Below, one piece after another: positions 49,796 through 57,974 of a stretch of DNA of 64,000 nt. The position numbers were made by a program, and so were the translations under genes. Position 1 is the first letter of the stretch, and every line of letters starts with the position of its first letter. The notes beneath the pieces were generated by a model. That model worked only from the letters and a program-made list of their open reading frames with translations, did no database searches and was not told the DNA's origin. This DNA comes from Alphaproteobacteria bacterium HGW-Alphaproteobacteria-1 (GTDB lineage: Bacteria; Pseudomonadota; Alphaproteobacteria; Rhodobacterales; Rhodobacteraceae). The stretch lies in the NCBI GenBank assembly GCA_002842985.1, contig PHEQ01000004.1, positions 1,273-65,272 of the forward strand, written 5' to 3'.

Positions 49796-51994
49796 ATGAC
49801 CGATTTCACCATGAAGAAGGACGCCGACGGCGTCGCCATCATCACCTGGGACGTGCCCGGCAAATCCATGAACGTGATGTCGATGGAGGCCTGGCCGCTG
49901 CTGGACAGCCTGATCGACGACGCGCTTGCCGATGACGCCGTCAAGGGTATCGTCATCACCTCCGGCAAGGAGGGATCTTTTGCCGGGGGCATGGATCTCA
50001 ACGTCATCGCCCGGATGAAGGACATGGCGGGTGACAACCCGGCACAGGGGCTGATGGACGGGCTGATGAACATGCACCGCATCCTGCGCAAGATCGAGCG
50101 CGCGGGCATGGACCCCAAGACCAACAAAGGCGGCAAGCCGATTGCCGCCGCATTGCCCGGCACGGCGCTTGGCATCGGGCTGGAGATTCCGCTGGCCTGT
50201 CACCGCATCTTTGCCGCCGACAACCCGAAGGCCAAGATCGGCCTGCCCGAGATCATGGTGGGGATTTTCCCCGGCGCGGGCGGCACCACGCGGCTCTCTC
50301 GCAAGCTGGGCGCAATGGCGGCGGCACCGCTGTTGCTCGAGGGCAAGCTGAACGATCCGAAAAAGGCCAAGGCCGCCGGGGTGGTGGACGAGGTCGTGTC
50401 GGCCGATCAACTGATCGAGGCGGCAAAGGCGTGGGTTCTGTCAAACCCCGCCATCGTCAAGCCCTGGGACGAGAAGGGCTACAAGATGCCCGGTGGCGCG
50501 CCCTATCACCCGGCGGGGTTCATGACCTTTGTCGGCGCGTCGGCCATGGTCCACGGCAAGACCCAAGGCGCGTTCCCGGCGGCCAAGGCGCTTTTGTCGG
50601 CGGTTTACGAGGGTGCGCTCGTGCCCTTCGACACAGCCCTGAAAATCGAGGCGCGCTGGTTCACCAATGTGTTGATGAATCCGTCCTCGGGCGCGATGAT
50701 CCGCTCGCTCTTCATCAACAAGGAGGCGCTTGAGAAGGGCGCAAACCGCCCTGAGGCCCCCGATCAGCGGGTGAAGAAGCTGGGCGTTCTGGGGGCCGGC
50801 ATGATGGGCGCGGGCATTGCCCTTGTCTCGGCACAGGCCGGGATCGAGGTTGTCCTCATCGACCAGAAACAGGAGGCCGCCGATAAGGGCAAAGCCTATA
50901 GCGCCAGTTTCATGGATGCGGGCATCAAGCGCGGCAAGGCGACCGAGGCGAAGAAGGCCGAGCTTCTGGACCGTATCACCGCCACCACCGATTACGCCGC
51001 GCTCAAGGGCTGTGACCTGATCATCGAGGCGGTGTTCGAGGATCCCGGCGTCAAGGCGGGCGTGACCAAGCAGGCGCTGGCCGAGGTAGGCCGCGACTGC
51101 ATTTTCGCCACCAACACCTCGACCCTGCCGATTTCCGATCTGGCGAAGGCCAGCGACCGGCAAGAAGATTTCATCGGCATCCACTTCTTCTCGCCTGTGG
51201 AAAAGATGCTGCTGGTGGAGATCATCAAGGGCCAGAATACCGGCCCGCGCGCCGTGGCCAAGGCGCTCGACTACGTGCGGCAAATCCGCAAGACGCCCAT
51301 CGTGGTGAATGACGCGCGGTTCTTCTACTGCAACCGCTGCATCATCCCCTATATCAACGAGGGCATCCGCATGGTGGCCGAGGGCGTGGCGCCTGCGCTC
51401 ATCGACAATGCCGCGCGGCAGTTGGGTTTCCCGGTGGGGCCGCTGCAACTGGTGGACGAGACCTCGATTGATCTCGGTGCCAAGATCGCGCGGGCGACCA
51501 GGGCCGCCATGGGCGACGCCTATCCCGACGCAGCCGTTGACGAGGTGATCTTCTGGATGGAGGGCGAGGGACGTCTGGGCCGCAAGTCCAACGCAGGCTT
51601 CTTCGACTACGACGAGAAGGGCAAGCGGCAGGGCTATTGGGCAGGTTTGGCCGACAAATACACCCGCGCAGCCGAACAGCCCGACCTGCACGAGGTGCAG
51701 CACCGCCTGATGTTCGCGCAGGTGCTGGAGGCCGTGCGCGCGCTGGAGGAAGGTGTGTTGACAGATATCCGCGAGGGCGACGTGGGTGCCATCCTGGCCT
51801 GGGGCTTTGCGCCCTGGTCGGGCGGGCCGTTCGCCTGGCTCGACATCATCGGCACGCCCTATGCCGCCGAGCGTTGTGATCAACTGGCCGAGAAATTCGG
51901 GCCGCGTTTTGCCACGCCCGCGCTCTTGCGCGAGATGGCAGACAAGGGACAGAGCTTCTACGCCCGCTTCGCCGGTCAGACCGAAGCCGCGTAA
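49796..51994 (+). CDS. fadB: Fatty-acid oxidation multifunctional enzyme FadB (ECH + HAD)
   Basis: A 732-aa fusion. Residues 1-190 are enoyl-CoA hydratase-like (KGIVITSGKEGSFAGGMDLNVIA, KPIAAALPGTALGIGLEIPLACHRIFA, GIFPGAGGTTRLSRKLG with the catalytic Glu nearby). From about 320 the NAD domain begins (KLGVLGAGMMGAGIALVSAQAGIEVVLID) followed by HFFSPVEKMLLVEIIKG and C-terminal 3-hydroxyacyl-CoA dehydrogenase repeats (NRCIIPYINEG, GFPVGPLQLVDETSIDLG). It performs the hydration and oxidation steps and pairs with the upstream thiolase. Confidence 0.95.
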   Translation: MTDFTMKKDADGVAIITWDVPGKSMNVMSMEAWPLLDSLIDDALADDAVKGIVITSGKEGSFAGGMDLNVIARMKDMAGDNPAQGLMDGLMNMHRILRKIERAGMDPKTNKGGKPIAAALPGTALGIGLEIPLACHRIFAADNPKAKIGLPEIMVGIFPGAGGTTRLSRKLGAMAAAPLLLEGKLNDPKKAKAAGVVDEVVSADQLIEAAKAWVLSNPAIVKPWDEKGYKMPGGAPYHPAGFMTFVGASAMVHGKTQGAFPAAKALLSAVYEGALVPFDTALKIEARWFTNVLMNPSSGAMIRSLFINKEALEKGANRPEAPDQRVKKLGVLGAGMMGAGIALVSAQAGIEVVLIDQKQEAADKGKAYSASFMDAGIKRGKATEAKKAELLDRITATTDYAALKGCDLIIEAVFEDPGVKAGVTKQALAEVGRDCIFATNTSTLPISDLAKASDRQEDFIGIHFFSPVEKMLLVEIIKGQNTGPRAVAKALDYVRQIRKTPIVVNDARFFYCNRCIIPYINEGIRMVAEGVAPALIDNAARQLGFPVGPLQLVDETSIDLGAKIARATRAAMGDAYPDAAVDEVIFWMEGEGRLGRKSNAGFFDYDEKGKRQGYWAGLADKYTRAAEQPDLHEVQHRLMFAQVLEAVRALEEGVLTDIREGDVGAILAWGFAPWSGGPFAWLDIIGTPYAAERCDQLAEKFGPRFATPALLREMADKGQSFYARFAGQTEAA

Positions 51995-52000
51995 CGCGGC

Positions 52001-52027
52001 CCCCCGCGCGTCATGGGCGCGCGGGGG
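52001..52027. terminator. Strong GC hairpin between convergent genes
   Basis: CCCCCGCGCG (52001-52010) and CGCGCGGGGG (52018-52027) form a perfect 10-bp stem with a 7-base loop between the fadB and carbonic anhydrase stops. There are no T-runs, but its position and strength suit a shared bidirectional terminator. Confidence 0.55.
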
Positions 52028-52035
52028 ATGTCATC

Positions 52036-52686
52036 TCAGATCGGCACGAAGCCGTCTTGAACAGAGTCGTATTGTTCAAGCGCGCCCGAGCCGATATCGT
52101 GCCACAGCCCGTGCAACGAGAGCGCCCCCGCGCGGGCCCGTTCCGCCACGAAGGGAAAGCTCATGAGGTTGTCGAGCGAGACGACCACCGTCTGTTTCTC
52201 GAGCGCCCGAAGCTGAGCCTTCTCGTCGGCCACACCCTTGACCCGCTCGTAACCGGGGCGCAGAATTTCAAGCCAGCGGCCGACGAAACTCGTGTGCTCC
52301 TCAAGCTCGGGGGCCTCGCCCGCGCACATCTTCTGGCACCCCTTCGCGCCGCCGCAGGCGGAATGGCCGATCACGATGACATGCGCCACCTTGAGAGCAG
52401 TCACGGCAAATTCCACCGCCGCCGAGGTGCCATGCTGGCCGCCACCGGCCTCGAAGGGCGGCACGAGGTTGGCGATATTGCGATGGATGAAGAATTCGCC
52501 CTGATCGGCCCCGAAGATCGAGGTGACATGCACGCGGCTGTCGCAGCAGGAAATCACCATGGCACGCGGGTGCTGGCCTTGATCGGCAAGGTGGCGATAC
52601 CAGGCCTGGTTCTCGGCATAGCCCGTTGCCTTCCACCCGTGATAGCGCTGCACCAGGTACGTGGGCAGGGGGCGCGCTTGGTCCAT
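52036..52686 (-). CDS. Beta-class carbonic anhydrase
   Basis: A 216-aa zinc enzyme interconverting CO2 and bicarbonate. The zinc ligands are Cys 47 (ISCCDSRVHVTSIF, with the Asp/Arg dyad at 49/51), His 108 and Cys 111 (VIGHSACGGAKGC). NIANLVPPFEAGGGQHGTSAAVEFAVTAL is the family core. No signal peptide, so it is cytosolic. Single gene, convergent with fadB. Confidence 0.95.
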   Translation of the reverse strand: MDQARPLPTYLVQRYHGWKATGYAENQAWYRHLADQGQHPRAMVISCCDSRVHVTSIFGADQGEFFIHRNIANLVPPFEAGGGQHGTSAAVEFAVTALKVAHVIVIGHSACGGAKGCQKMCAGEAPELEEHTSFVGRWLEILRPGYERVKGVADEKAQLRALEKQTVVVSLDNLMSFPFVAERARAGALSLHGLWHDIGSGALEQYDSVQDGFVPI

Positions 52687-52840
52687 CTTTCGTCTCCTTG
52701 TGCAAGACCCTTGGTGCCTTAGTCCCTATTAGAGACGAATTCGAGCGATTTTTCCCGACCGTATCAACGTTTTGGGAACCTCGAACGGGCCATTATGGGG
52801 TGCGCTGTGGGGGTGCGACGGACATGGGACGGGTGAGACC

Positions 52841-53221
52841 GTGGAACAGGTGACAGCTCTGCAACAGCAGGAGCGGGTCCGGCTCGATGCCGACCGGCTG
52901 GAAACTCTTTACCGGCAATTGGGCGAGCGGGGGGCCGAGGATGTGGTCTGCCGCGCGCTGGAAGAAATCGCCGCGCGGCTCGCGCAGGCCGAGCGCGATT
53001 TTCGCGCTGCCCGGTTCCCCGAGATGCGCAAGGGCTGCCGCAGCCTGATTGCCATGGCCGATCAGGTCGGCATGGCGATGCTGGCGCGGGTGGCGGGCGA
53101 CGTGACGGGCTGCATCGACGCGGGCGACGGCACGGCCCTTGCCGCCACCTTCGCGCGGCTTCTGCGGATCGCCGACCGCTCGCTCTGCGAGATCTGGGAC
53201 ATGGCCGAGGGCCCGTTCTGA
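52841..53221 (+). CDS. Conserved-type helical protein of unknown function
   Basis: A 126-aa, all-helical protein (MEQVTALQQQERVRLDADRLETLYRQLGERGAEDVVCRALEEIAARLAQAERDFRAARFPEMRKGCRSLIAMADQVGMAMLARVAGDVTGCIDAGDGTALAATFARLLRIADRSLCEIWDM in outline). The repeated helix pairs and the histidine-phosphotransfer-like spacing are suggestive, but no phosphorylatable His is obvious, so I leave it unassigned. The GTG start at 52841 begins the conserved-looking part. Followed 58 bp later by the aminopeptidase. Confidence 0.7.
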   Translation: MEQVTALQQQERVRLDADRLETLYRQLGERGAEDVVCRALEEIAARLAQAERDFRAARFPEMRKGCRSLIAMADQVGMAMLARVAGDVTGCIDAGDGTALAATFARLLRIADRSLCEIWDMAEGPF

Positions 53222-53279
53222 GCCTTGCAGGCGGCGCAATCTCCGCTAGGCTCTGGCCACAAACCAGAGGAGACCCGCC

Positions 53280-54659
53280 ATGCGCCCAAGTTTCGCCGCC
53301 CCCGGCACCGCCGCCATCCCGCTGCATGTGGTGGAGGAAGGTGCGCTCGACGGCTGGGTCGCTGCACAACCGCGCCGCGTCGCGGACTGGCTGCGCGCCA
53401 CGGGTTTCGCCGCCGCGCTCGGCAAGGTCGCGCTGGTGCCCGATGACGCGGGCGGGATCGCGCTCGCCATCGCGGGCTATGGCACCAAGGACGCGCGCGC
53501 ACGTGGTCGCTTTCACCTTGCCGGGGTAGCGGGCGCGTTGCCCGAAGGCACCTACCGGCTCGAGGGGCTGGCGCCCGAGGCGCGGGAGACCGAGGCGCTC
53601 GGCTGGCTGCTCGCGCATTACGCCTTTGGCCGCTACCGCGCGCAAAGCCCCGCCAAGGCGCGGCTCATCGCCCCCGAGGGGATCGACGCCGCGCGGCTGG
53701 AGACCATCGCGGCGGGCGAGTGTCTGACCCGCGATCTGGTCAACACGCCCGCCAATGACATGGGGCCCGAGGCGCTCGAGGCCGCTTGCCGCGCGCTGGC
53801 CGCAGAGCATGGCGCCTCGGTCACGGTCACCACAGGCGAGGAGCTTCTGGCGCAGAATCTGCCGCTCATCCACACCGTCGGGCGCGCCGCTGCGCAAGCG
53901 CCCCGCCTCATCGACATGGCCTGGGGCAGTGATGGCCCCACCCTCACCCTTGTCGGCAAGGGTGTGTGTTTCGACACCGGCGGGCTGAACCTCAAACCCG
54001 GCAGCAGCATGGGGCTGATGAAAAAGGACATGGGCGGCGCGGCGACGGTGCTGGGGCTGGCGCAGATGATCATGGCGCTTGATTTGCCCTTGCGGCTGCG
54101 GGTGCTGATCCCGGCGGTGGAGAATGCGGTGAGCGCGGGCGCGTTCCGGCCCGGTGACATCCTGACCGCGCGCAACGGTCTCACGGTCGAGATCAACAAT
54201 ACCGATGCCGAGGGGCGGCTGGTTCTGGCCGATGCGCTGGCCCTCGGGGCCGAGGGCGCGCCCGATCTGATGATCTCCATGGCCACCCTCACCGGGGCCG
54301 CTCGGGTGGCGCTCGGACCTGATCTCGCGCCCTATTACACCGACGCGGCAAGTTTTGCCTCGGCGCTGGAAAGTGCCGCCATGCGCGTCGCCGATCCGGT
54401 CTGGCGGATGCCCTTCCACACACCCTATGAGGCCATGATCGAGCCAGGGATCGCCGATCTCGACAACGCGCCCTCGGGCGGCATGGCGGGCTCGATCACC
54501 GCCGCGCTGTTTCTGCGGCGCTTCACCGCCGGTCGTCCTTATGCGCATTTCGACATCTACGCCTGGCAGCAAGCGGCCGCACCCGCGCGCCCCAAGGGCG
54601 GAGTGGGCATGGGGGCGCGCGCGCTGCTTGACGCGCTGCCCGAGGTGCTGGGGCTGTGA
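53280..54659 (+). CDS. Leucyl aminopeptidase family (M17) protein
   Basis: A 459-aa M17 exopeptidase using two metals. The family centre is GKGVCFDTGGLNLKPGSSMGLMKKDMGGAATVLG (Lys 227 and Asp 232) and the signature NTDAEGRL is at 307-314, followed by DLMISMATLTGAARVALG. The N-terminal domain is short and divergent, as in the PepB-like branch. It overlaps the next gene as GTGA and starts an aminopeptidase-NlpC-agmatinase operon. Confidence 0.93.
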   Translation: MRPSFAAPGTAAIPLHVVEEGALDGWVAAQPRRVADWLRATGFAAALGKVALVPDDAGGIALAIAGYGTKDARARGRFHLAGVAGALPEGTYRLEGLAPEARETEALGWLLAHYAFGRYRAQSPAKARLIAPEGIDAARLETIAAGECLTRDLVNTPANDMGPEALEAACRALAAEHGASVTVTTGEELLAQNLPLIHTVGRAAAQAPRLIDMAWGSDGPTLTLVGKGVCFDTGGLNLKPGSSMGLMKKDMGGAATVLGLAQMIMALDLPLRLRVLIPAVENAVSAGAFRPGDILTARNGLTVEINNTDAEGRLVLADALALGAEGAPDLMISMATLTGAARVALGPDLAPYYTDAASFASALESAAMRVADPVWRMPFHTPYEAMIEPGIADLDNAPSGGMAGSITAALFLRRFTAGRPYAHFDIYAWQQAAAPARPKGGVGMGARALLDALPEVLGL

Positions 54660-55432
54660 GCGAGACCCGCCTTGTCACCTGGCCGCTCGCCGATCTCTGC
54701 CGCGCGCCCGACGGGCCGCGCGACCGGCAATTGCTCATGGGCGAGGCGGTCGAGATACGCGCGCCGTCATCCTCGGGCCTCGCCCGAGGATCCCCGCCCG
54801 GCTGGGTGGCGGTCACGGCACTGCGCGACGGTTATGAGGGCTTCGTCCCCGAGGCCGCCCTGACCACGGGCCGCGTGACCCACCGGGTATGCGCCCGCGC
54901 CACCCATCTCTACCCCGCGCCGGACATCAAGACGCGTGAGCGCGCGATGCTCAGCCTCAACGCGCGGCTGGAGGTGATCGGAGAGACCGGCAGCTTTGCA
55001 GAAACGCCGCAGGGTTTCGTGCCGCTTGCCCATCTCGCACCGCTCGACGCCCCCGAGAGCGATCCCGTCAGGGTGGCCGAGCGCCTTCTTGGCACGCCCT
55101 ATCTGTGGGGCGGCAACTCTGCGCTCGGGATCGACTGTTCGGGGCTGGTGCAGGCGGGTTGTCTTGCTTGTGCCATCCCCTGCCCCGGCGATAGCGGCCC
55201 ACAGGAGACCGCACTAGGAGACGCCTTGCCCGAAGATGCGCCCCTCGAACGTGGCGACCTTCTGTTCTGGCGCGGCCACGTTGCCTGGGTGGCCGATCCC
55301 GACACGCTACTCCATGCCAACGCTTATCACATGGCCGTGGCACATGAACCGGCCTCGGAGGCCATCGCCCGCATCGCGGCACAGGGCGGAGGGGCGGTCA
55401 CGGCACGCAAGCGACTGAAAGCACCGACATGA
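54656..55432 (+). CDS. NlpC/P60 family cell-wall hydrolase (C40)
   Basis: A 258-aa C40 peptidase without a clear signal peptide. Bacterial SH3-like segments lie at about 20-130. The catalytic domain starts YLWGGNSALGIDCSGLVQ with Cys 161, then RGDLLFWRGHVAWV (His 208) and LLHANAYHM (His 220). Such enzymes cut gamma-D-Glu-diaminopimelate bonds in peptidoglycan peptides. Coupling to an M17 aminopeptidase (GTGA overlap) suggests joint recycling of muropeptides. Confidence 0.9.
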   Translation: MSETRLVTWPLADLCRAPDGPRDRQLLMGEAVEIRAPSSSGLARGSPPGWVAVTALRDGYEGFVPEAALTTGRVTHRVCARATHLYPAPDIKTRERAMLSLNARLEVIGETGSFAETPQGFVPLAHLAPLDAPESDPVRVAERLLGTPYLWGGNSALGIDCSGLVQAGCLACAIPCPGDSGPQETALGDALPEDAPLERGDLLFWRGHVAWVADPDTLLHANAYHMAVAHEPASEAIARIAAQGGGAVTARKRLKAPT

Positions 55433-56400
55433 CCACTGATCCCTTCTTTCACCCTGTCTCGGGCTTCGATCTGCCACGCTTCGCCGGGGTGCCGACCTTC
55501 ATGCGCCTGCCCTGTCTCACGCCGGATCATCCCCGCTTTGCCGAGACCGAGGTGGGTCTGATCGGCGTGCCCTGGGACTCGGGCACCACCAATCGACCCG
55601 GTCCGCGCCATGGCCCCCGGCAATTGCGCGACGCCTCGACCATGATCCGCGCGCAGCATCCCACAAGCGGGATGCGGCCGTTCGAGGCGGTGAATTGCGC
55701 CGATCTGGGCGATGTTGGCCCCAATCCTGCCGATATTCCCGACAGCATGGCGCGGATCACCGCCTTTTATGACCGGGTGGCCGGAGCGGGAATCGTGCCG
55801 CTCACGGCGGGGGGCGATCACCTGACGACGCTGCCGGTGCTGCGGGCGCTGGCGCGGCGCGCACCGCTTGGCATGATCCATTTCGATAGCCACACAGACC
55901 TCTATCATTCCTATTTCGGCGGCACGCTCTATACCCATGGCACCCCTTTCCGCCGCGCGGTGGAGGAGGGGCTGCTTGACCCCAGGCGCGTGGTGATGAT
56001 CGGGTTGCGCGGCACCATGTATGACACCGAGGATCGCGATTTCGCCGCGGCCGAGGGCATCCGCCTGATCCTGATCGAGGAGTTCCATGCGCGCGGCCCC
56101 GTCGATGTGATGCAAGAGGCGCGCGAGATCGCGGGCGCGGGCGAAACCTATGTGAGCTATGATATCGACTTCGTCGATCCCGCCTTTGCCCCCGGCACCG
56201 GCACGCCCGAAGTGGGCGGGCCGAACAGCTTTCAGGCACTCGAGGTGGTGCGCGGGCTGGAGGGCGTCAAGATTGTGGGGGCCGATCTGGTCGAGGTCTC
56301 GCCGCCCTTCGATCCCTCGGGCGGGACCGCGTTCCTCGGCGCGTCGATCATGTTCGAACTGCTCTGCGTGATCGCGCGCTCTATTCGACCGGGCGGATAA
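55429..56400 (+). CDS. speB: Agmatinase/arginase family ureohydrolase
   Basis: A 323-aa binuclear manganese enzyme with GVPWDSGTTNRPGPRHGPRQLRDAS, the metal motifs AGGDH, HFDSHTDLY and VSYDIDFVDPAFAPGTGTPEVGG, and the closing VGADLVEVSPPFD. The PGTGTP(E) block is typical of agmatinase, although guanidinobutyrase activity is also seen in this group. The ATG overlaps the NlpC stop. Its 3' end overlaps the convergent DUF2794 gene by 20 bp. Confidence 0.88.
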   Translation: MTTDPFFHPVSGFDLPRFAGVPTFMRLPCLTPDHPRFAETEVGLIGVPWDSGTTNRPGPRHGPRQLRDASTMIRAQHPTSGMRPFEAVNCADLGDVGPNPADIPDSMARITAFYDRVAGAGIVPLTAGGDHLTTLPVLRALARRAPLGMIHFDSHTDLYHSYFGGTLYTHGTPFRRAVEEGLLDPRRVVMIGLRGTMYDTEDRDFAAAEGIRLILIEEFHARGPVDVMQEAREIAGAGETYVSYDIDFVDPAFAPGTGTPEVGGPNSFQALEVVRGLEGVKIVGADLVEVSPPFDPSGGTAFLGASIMFELLCVIARSIRPGG

Positions 56401-56725
56401 GCTTGCGCTCGAGCACGCGCAGCACCGTGCGCAGATCGTGCCCGCGCTTGAGAATACGCCCGTCGAGGCCGATCACCGCATACTGCCCCTGCCGTTCGCG
56501 CAGGCGCGGGCGTTTCTCGATACGGTAGAGCGGTTGCTCGGCGGTGCGGCGGAAAATCGAGAACACGGCGACCTCGCGCAGGCAGGAAATGCCGTAATCG
56601 CGCCACTCGCCCGCCGCCACCATGCGCCCGTAAAGCGACAGGATCGCACCCAGCTCGTCGCGCTGAAAGGCGACCTGCTCGGCCCCTCGGGTCTGGGTGA
56701 ACGGGATGGGCGGCTGCGCGTTCAT
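56381..56725 (-). CDS. DUF2794 family protein
   Basis: A 114-aa protein of the alphaproteobacterial DUF2794 family (VAFQRDELGAILSLYGRMVAAGEWRDYGISCLREVAVFSIFRRTAEQPLYRIEKRPRL...GQYAVIGLDGRILKRGHDLRTVLRVLERKL). Cytoplasmic, no known biochemical role. It is a single gene, tail to tail with the agmatinase-like gene. Confidence 0.87.
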   Translation of the reverse strand: MNAQPPIPFTQTRGAEQVAFQRDELGAILSLYGRMVAAGEWRDYGISCLREVAVFSIFRRTAEQPLYRIEKRPRLRERQGQYAVIGLDGRILKRGHDLRTVLRVLERKLIRPVE

Positions 56726-56795
56726 GATGGCAGCGTCACCTTTGTCGGCGCGGAAATCAAGCGATTTCAGGCGCTCGCTGCGCGCGGGAGGGGTG

Positions 56796-57224
56796 TCATG
56801 TCCGATGTTCGGGCGGCACCCAATCGGCCGGATCGCGGTTCCAGAAGCGATTGGGGTTGTCCTCGTCCATTCCGCGCCGGTGGCGACAGCGTTGCGCGGG
56901 CACGAGGTGGATCACCGGCTCTTCATAGGGATGGGCCGCATAGATCGCGCGGATCAGCGCATCAAGCGCCGCACCCTCGGCGGTGGTGAAGATCTGCCAT
57001 TCGACGCAAGCCACCTGCACCGTTTCTTCGGTCGCCCGGTTGCGCCCGCCGCCGCGCGCGCGAAACCGCTGCACCCCCGCCGCGCTGTGAAACGACACCC
57101 GGTCGTAATCGCCATGGGCCAACGGATCGCAGGCCAGAACCGCCGCCTCGACGCGGGGCAGCGCCTCGGCAGGACATTGCACGAGGATGCGCAGCCCGGT
57201 CTCGATGTGATAGCGCTCAGGCAT
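56796..57224 (-). CDS. Nif3-like (YqfO C-terminal-type) protein
   Basis: A 142-aa protein resembling the stand-alone Nif3/YqfO insertion domain (CutA-like ferredoxin fold): ILVQCPAEALPRVEAAVLACDPLAHGDYDRVSFHSAAGVQRFRARGGGRNRATEETVQVACVEWQIFTTAEGAALDALIRAIYAAHPYEEPVIHLVPA, in outline. The HPYEEP motif is typical of this group. The Trp/Asn-rich C-terminus (FWNRDPADWVPP) is unusual. It overlaps the upstream ArsR-type gene by 8 bp. Confidence 0.75.
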   Translation of the reverse strand: MPERYHIETGLRILVQCPAEALPRVEAAVLACDPLAHGDYDRVSFHSAAGVQRFRARGGGRNRATEETVQVACVEWQIFTTAEGAALDALIRAIYAAHPYEEPVIHLVPAQRCRHRRGMDEDNPNRFWNRDPADWVPPEHRT

Positions 57225-57903
57225 CGACCAGCTCCGGCGCGTCCGGGCCGATCACGACGGCCACTGCCGCACGCCCGCGCGCCGTCAGCCGCAGGCCGCG
57301 CCGTGGTCCGGCAGGCCGCATCCAGCCCCCCGACAACGCGTGGTCGAGCATGGCCCGACCAAGCGCGCCGCCAAGGTGATCGCGGCGCTCGGACCAGTCC
57401 AGACAGGGTTTTGCCACCACCGGCCCCACCGCCTCGGGCAGGACCACACCCAGTTCGCGCCAGAGCGGCGAGGGTCGAGCCACCATCCCCTCACCGTTTC
57501 GCCGCAGCGCGCCCTGCGCGATCAACGCATCGCAAAGCGCCACGGCTATGGTCCCGGCAAGATGGTTGTAGCAGCACCTGAGCGGGGCAAGCGCCCCCGC
57601 CCGGCTACGCTGTCTTTGCGCCAGATGATCCGGTGGCGTCAGCCCGGCCACATGCTCGAGCATCCCGGCCACCTCCGGTCCCGCGATCCGGTGATACAGG
57701 CAGCGCCCGCTGCGCCGCTGCACGATCAGCCCTGCCGCCTCGAGTTGGCGCAGATGCACGCTCGCCGTCTGGGCGGTGATTCCTGCATCGGCGGCCAGTT
57801 CCTTGTTGGTCCAGGCGCGCCCGTCCATCAGCGCGCAGAGCATCCGCGCGCGACTTGTATTGGCAAGGGCATGGCCGGTGATATCCAGTCGGGGCAGGGT
57901 CAT
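57217..57903 (-). CDS. ArsR-type winged-helix transcriptional regulator
   Basis: A 228-aa protein. The N-terminal winged HTH (ALANTSRARMLCALMDGRAWTNKELAADAGITAQTASVHLRQLEAAGLIVQRRSGRCLYHRIAGPEVAGMLEHV) is of ArsR type. It continues into a 120-aa C-terminal region with CCYNHLAGTIAVALCDALIAQGAL, typical of long ArsR proteins of this kind. No metal site is evident beyond two Cys. The start at 57903 begins the HTH. It is co-transcribed with the Nif3-like gene. Confidence 0.85.
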   Translation of the reverse strand: MTLPRLDITGHALANTSRARMLCALMDGRAWTNKELAADAGITAQTASVHLRQLEAAGLIVQRRSGRCLYHRIAGPEVAGMLEHVAGLTPPDHLAQRQRSRAGALAPLRCCYNHLAGTIAVALCDALIAQGALRRNGEGMVARPSPLWRELGVVLPEAVGPVVAKPCLDWSERRDHLGGALGRAMLDHALSGGWMRPAGPRRGLRLTARGRAAVAVVIGPDAPELVDA

Positions 57904-57974
57904 GAGGGCAGTCTGCGCCGGGGCACGGGGCGCGTCCAGCGCCAACGCTTCGCCGCATGACTGACTGTCGGGCC

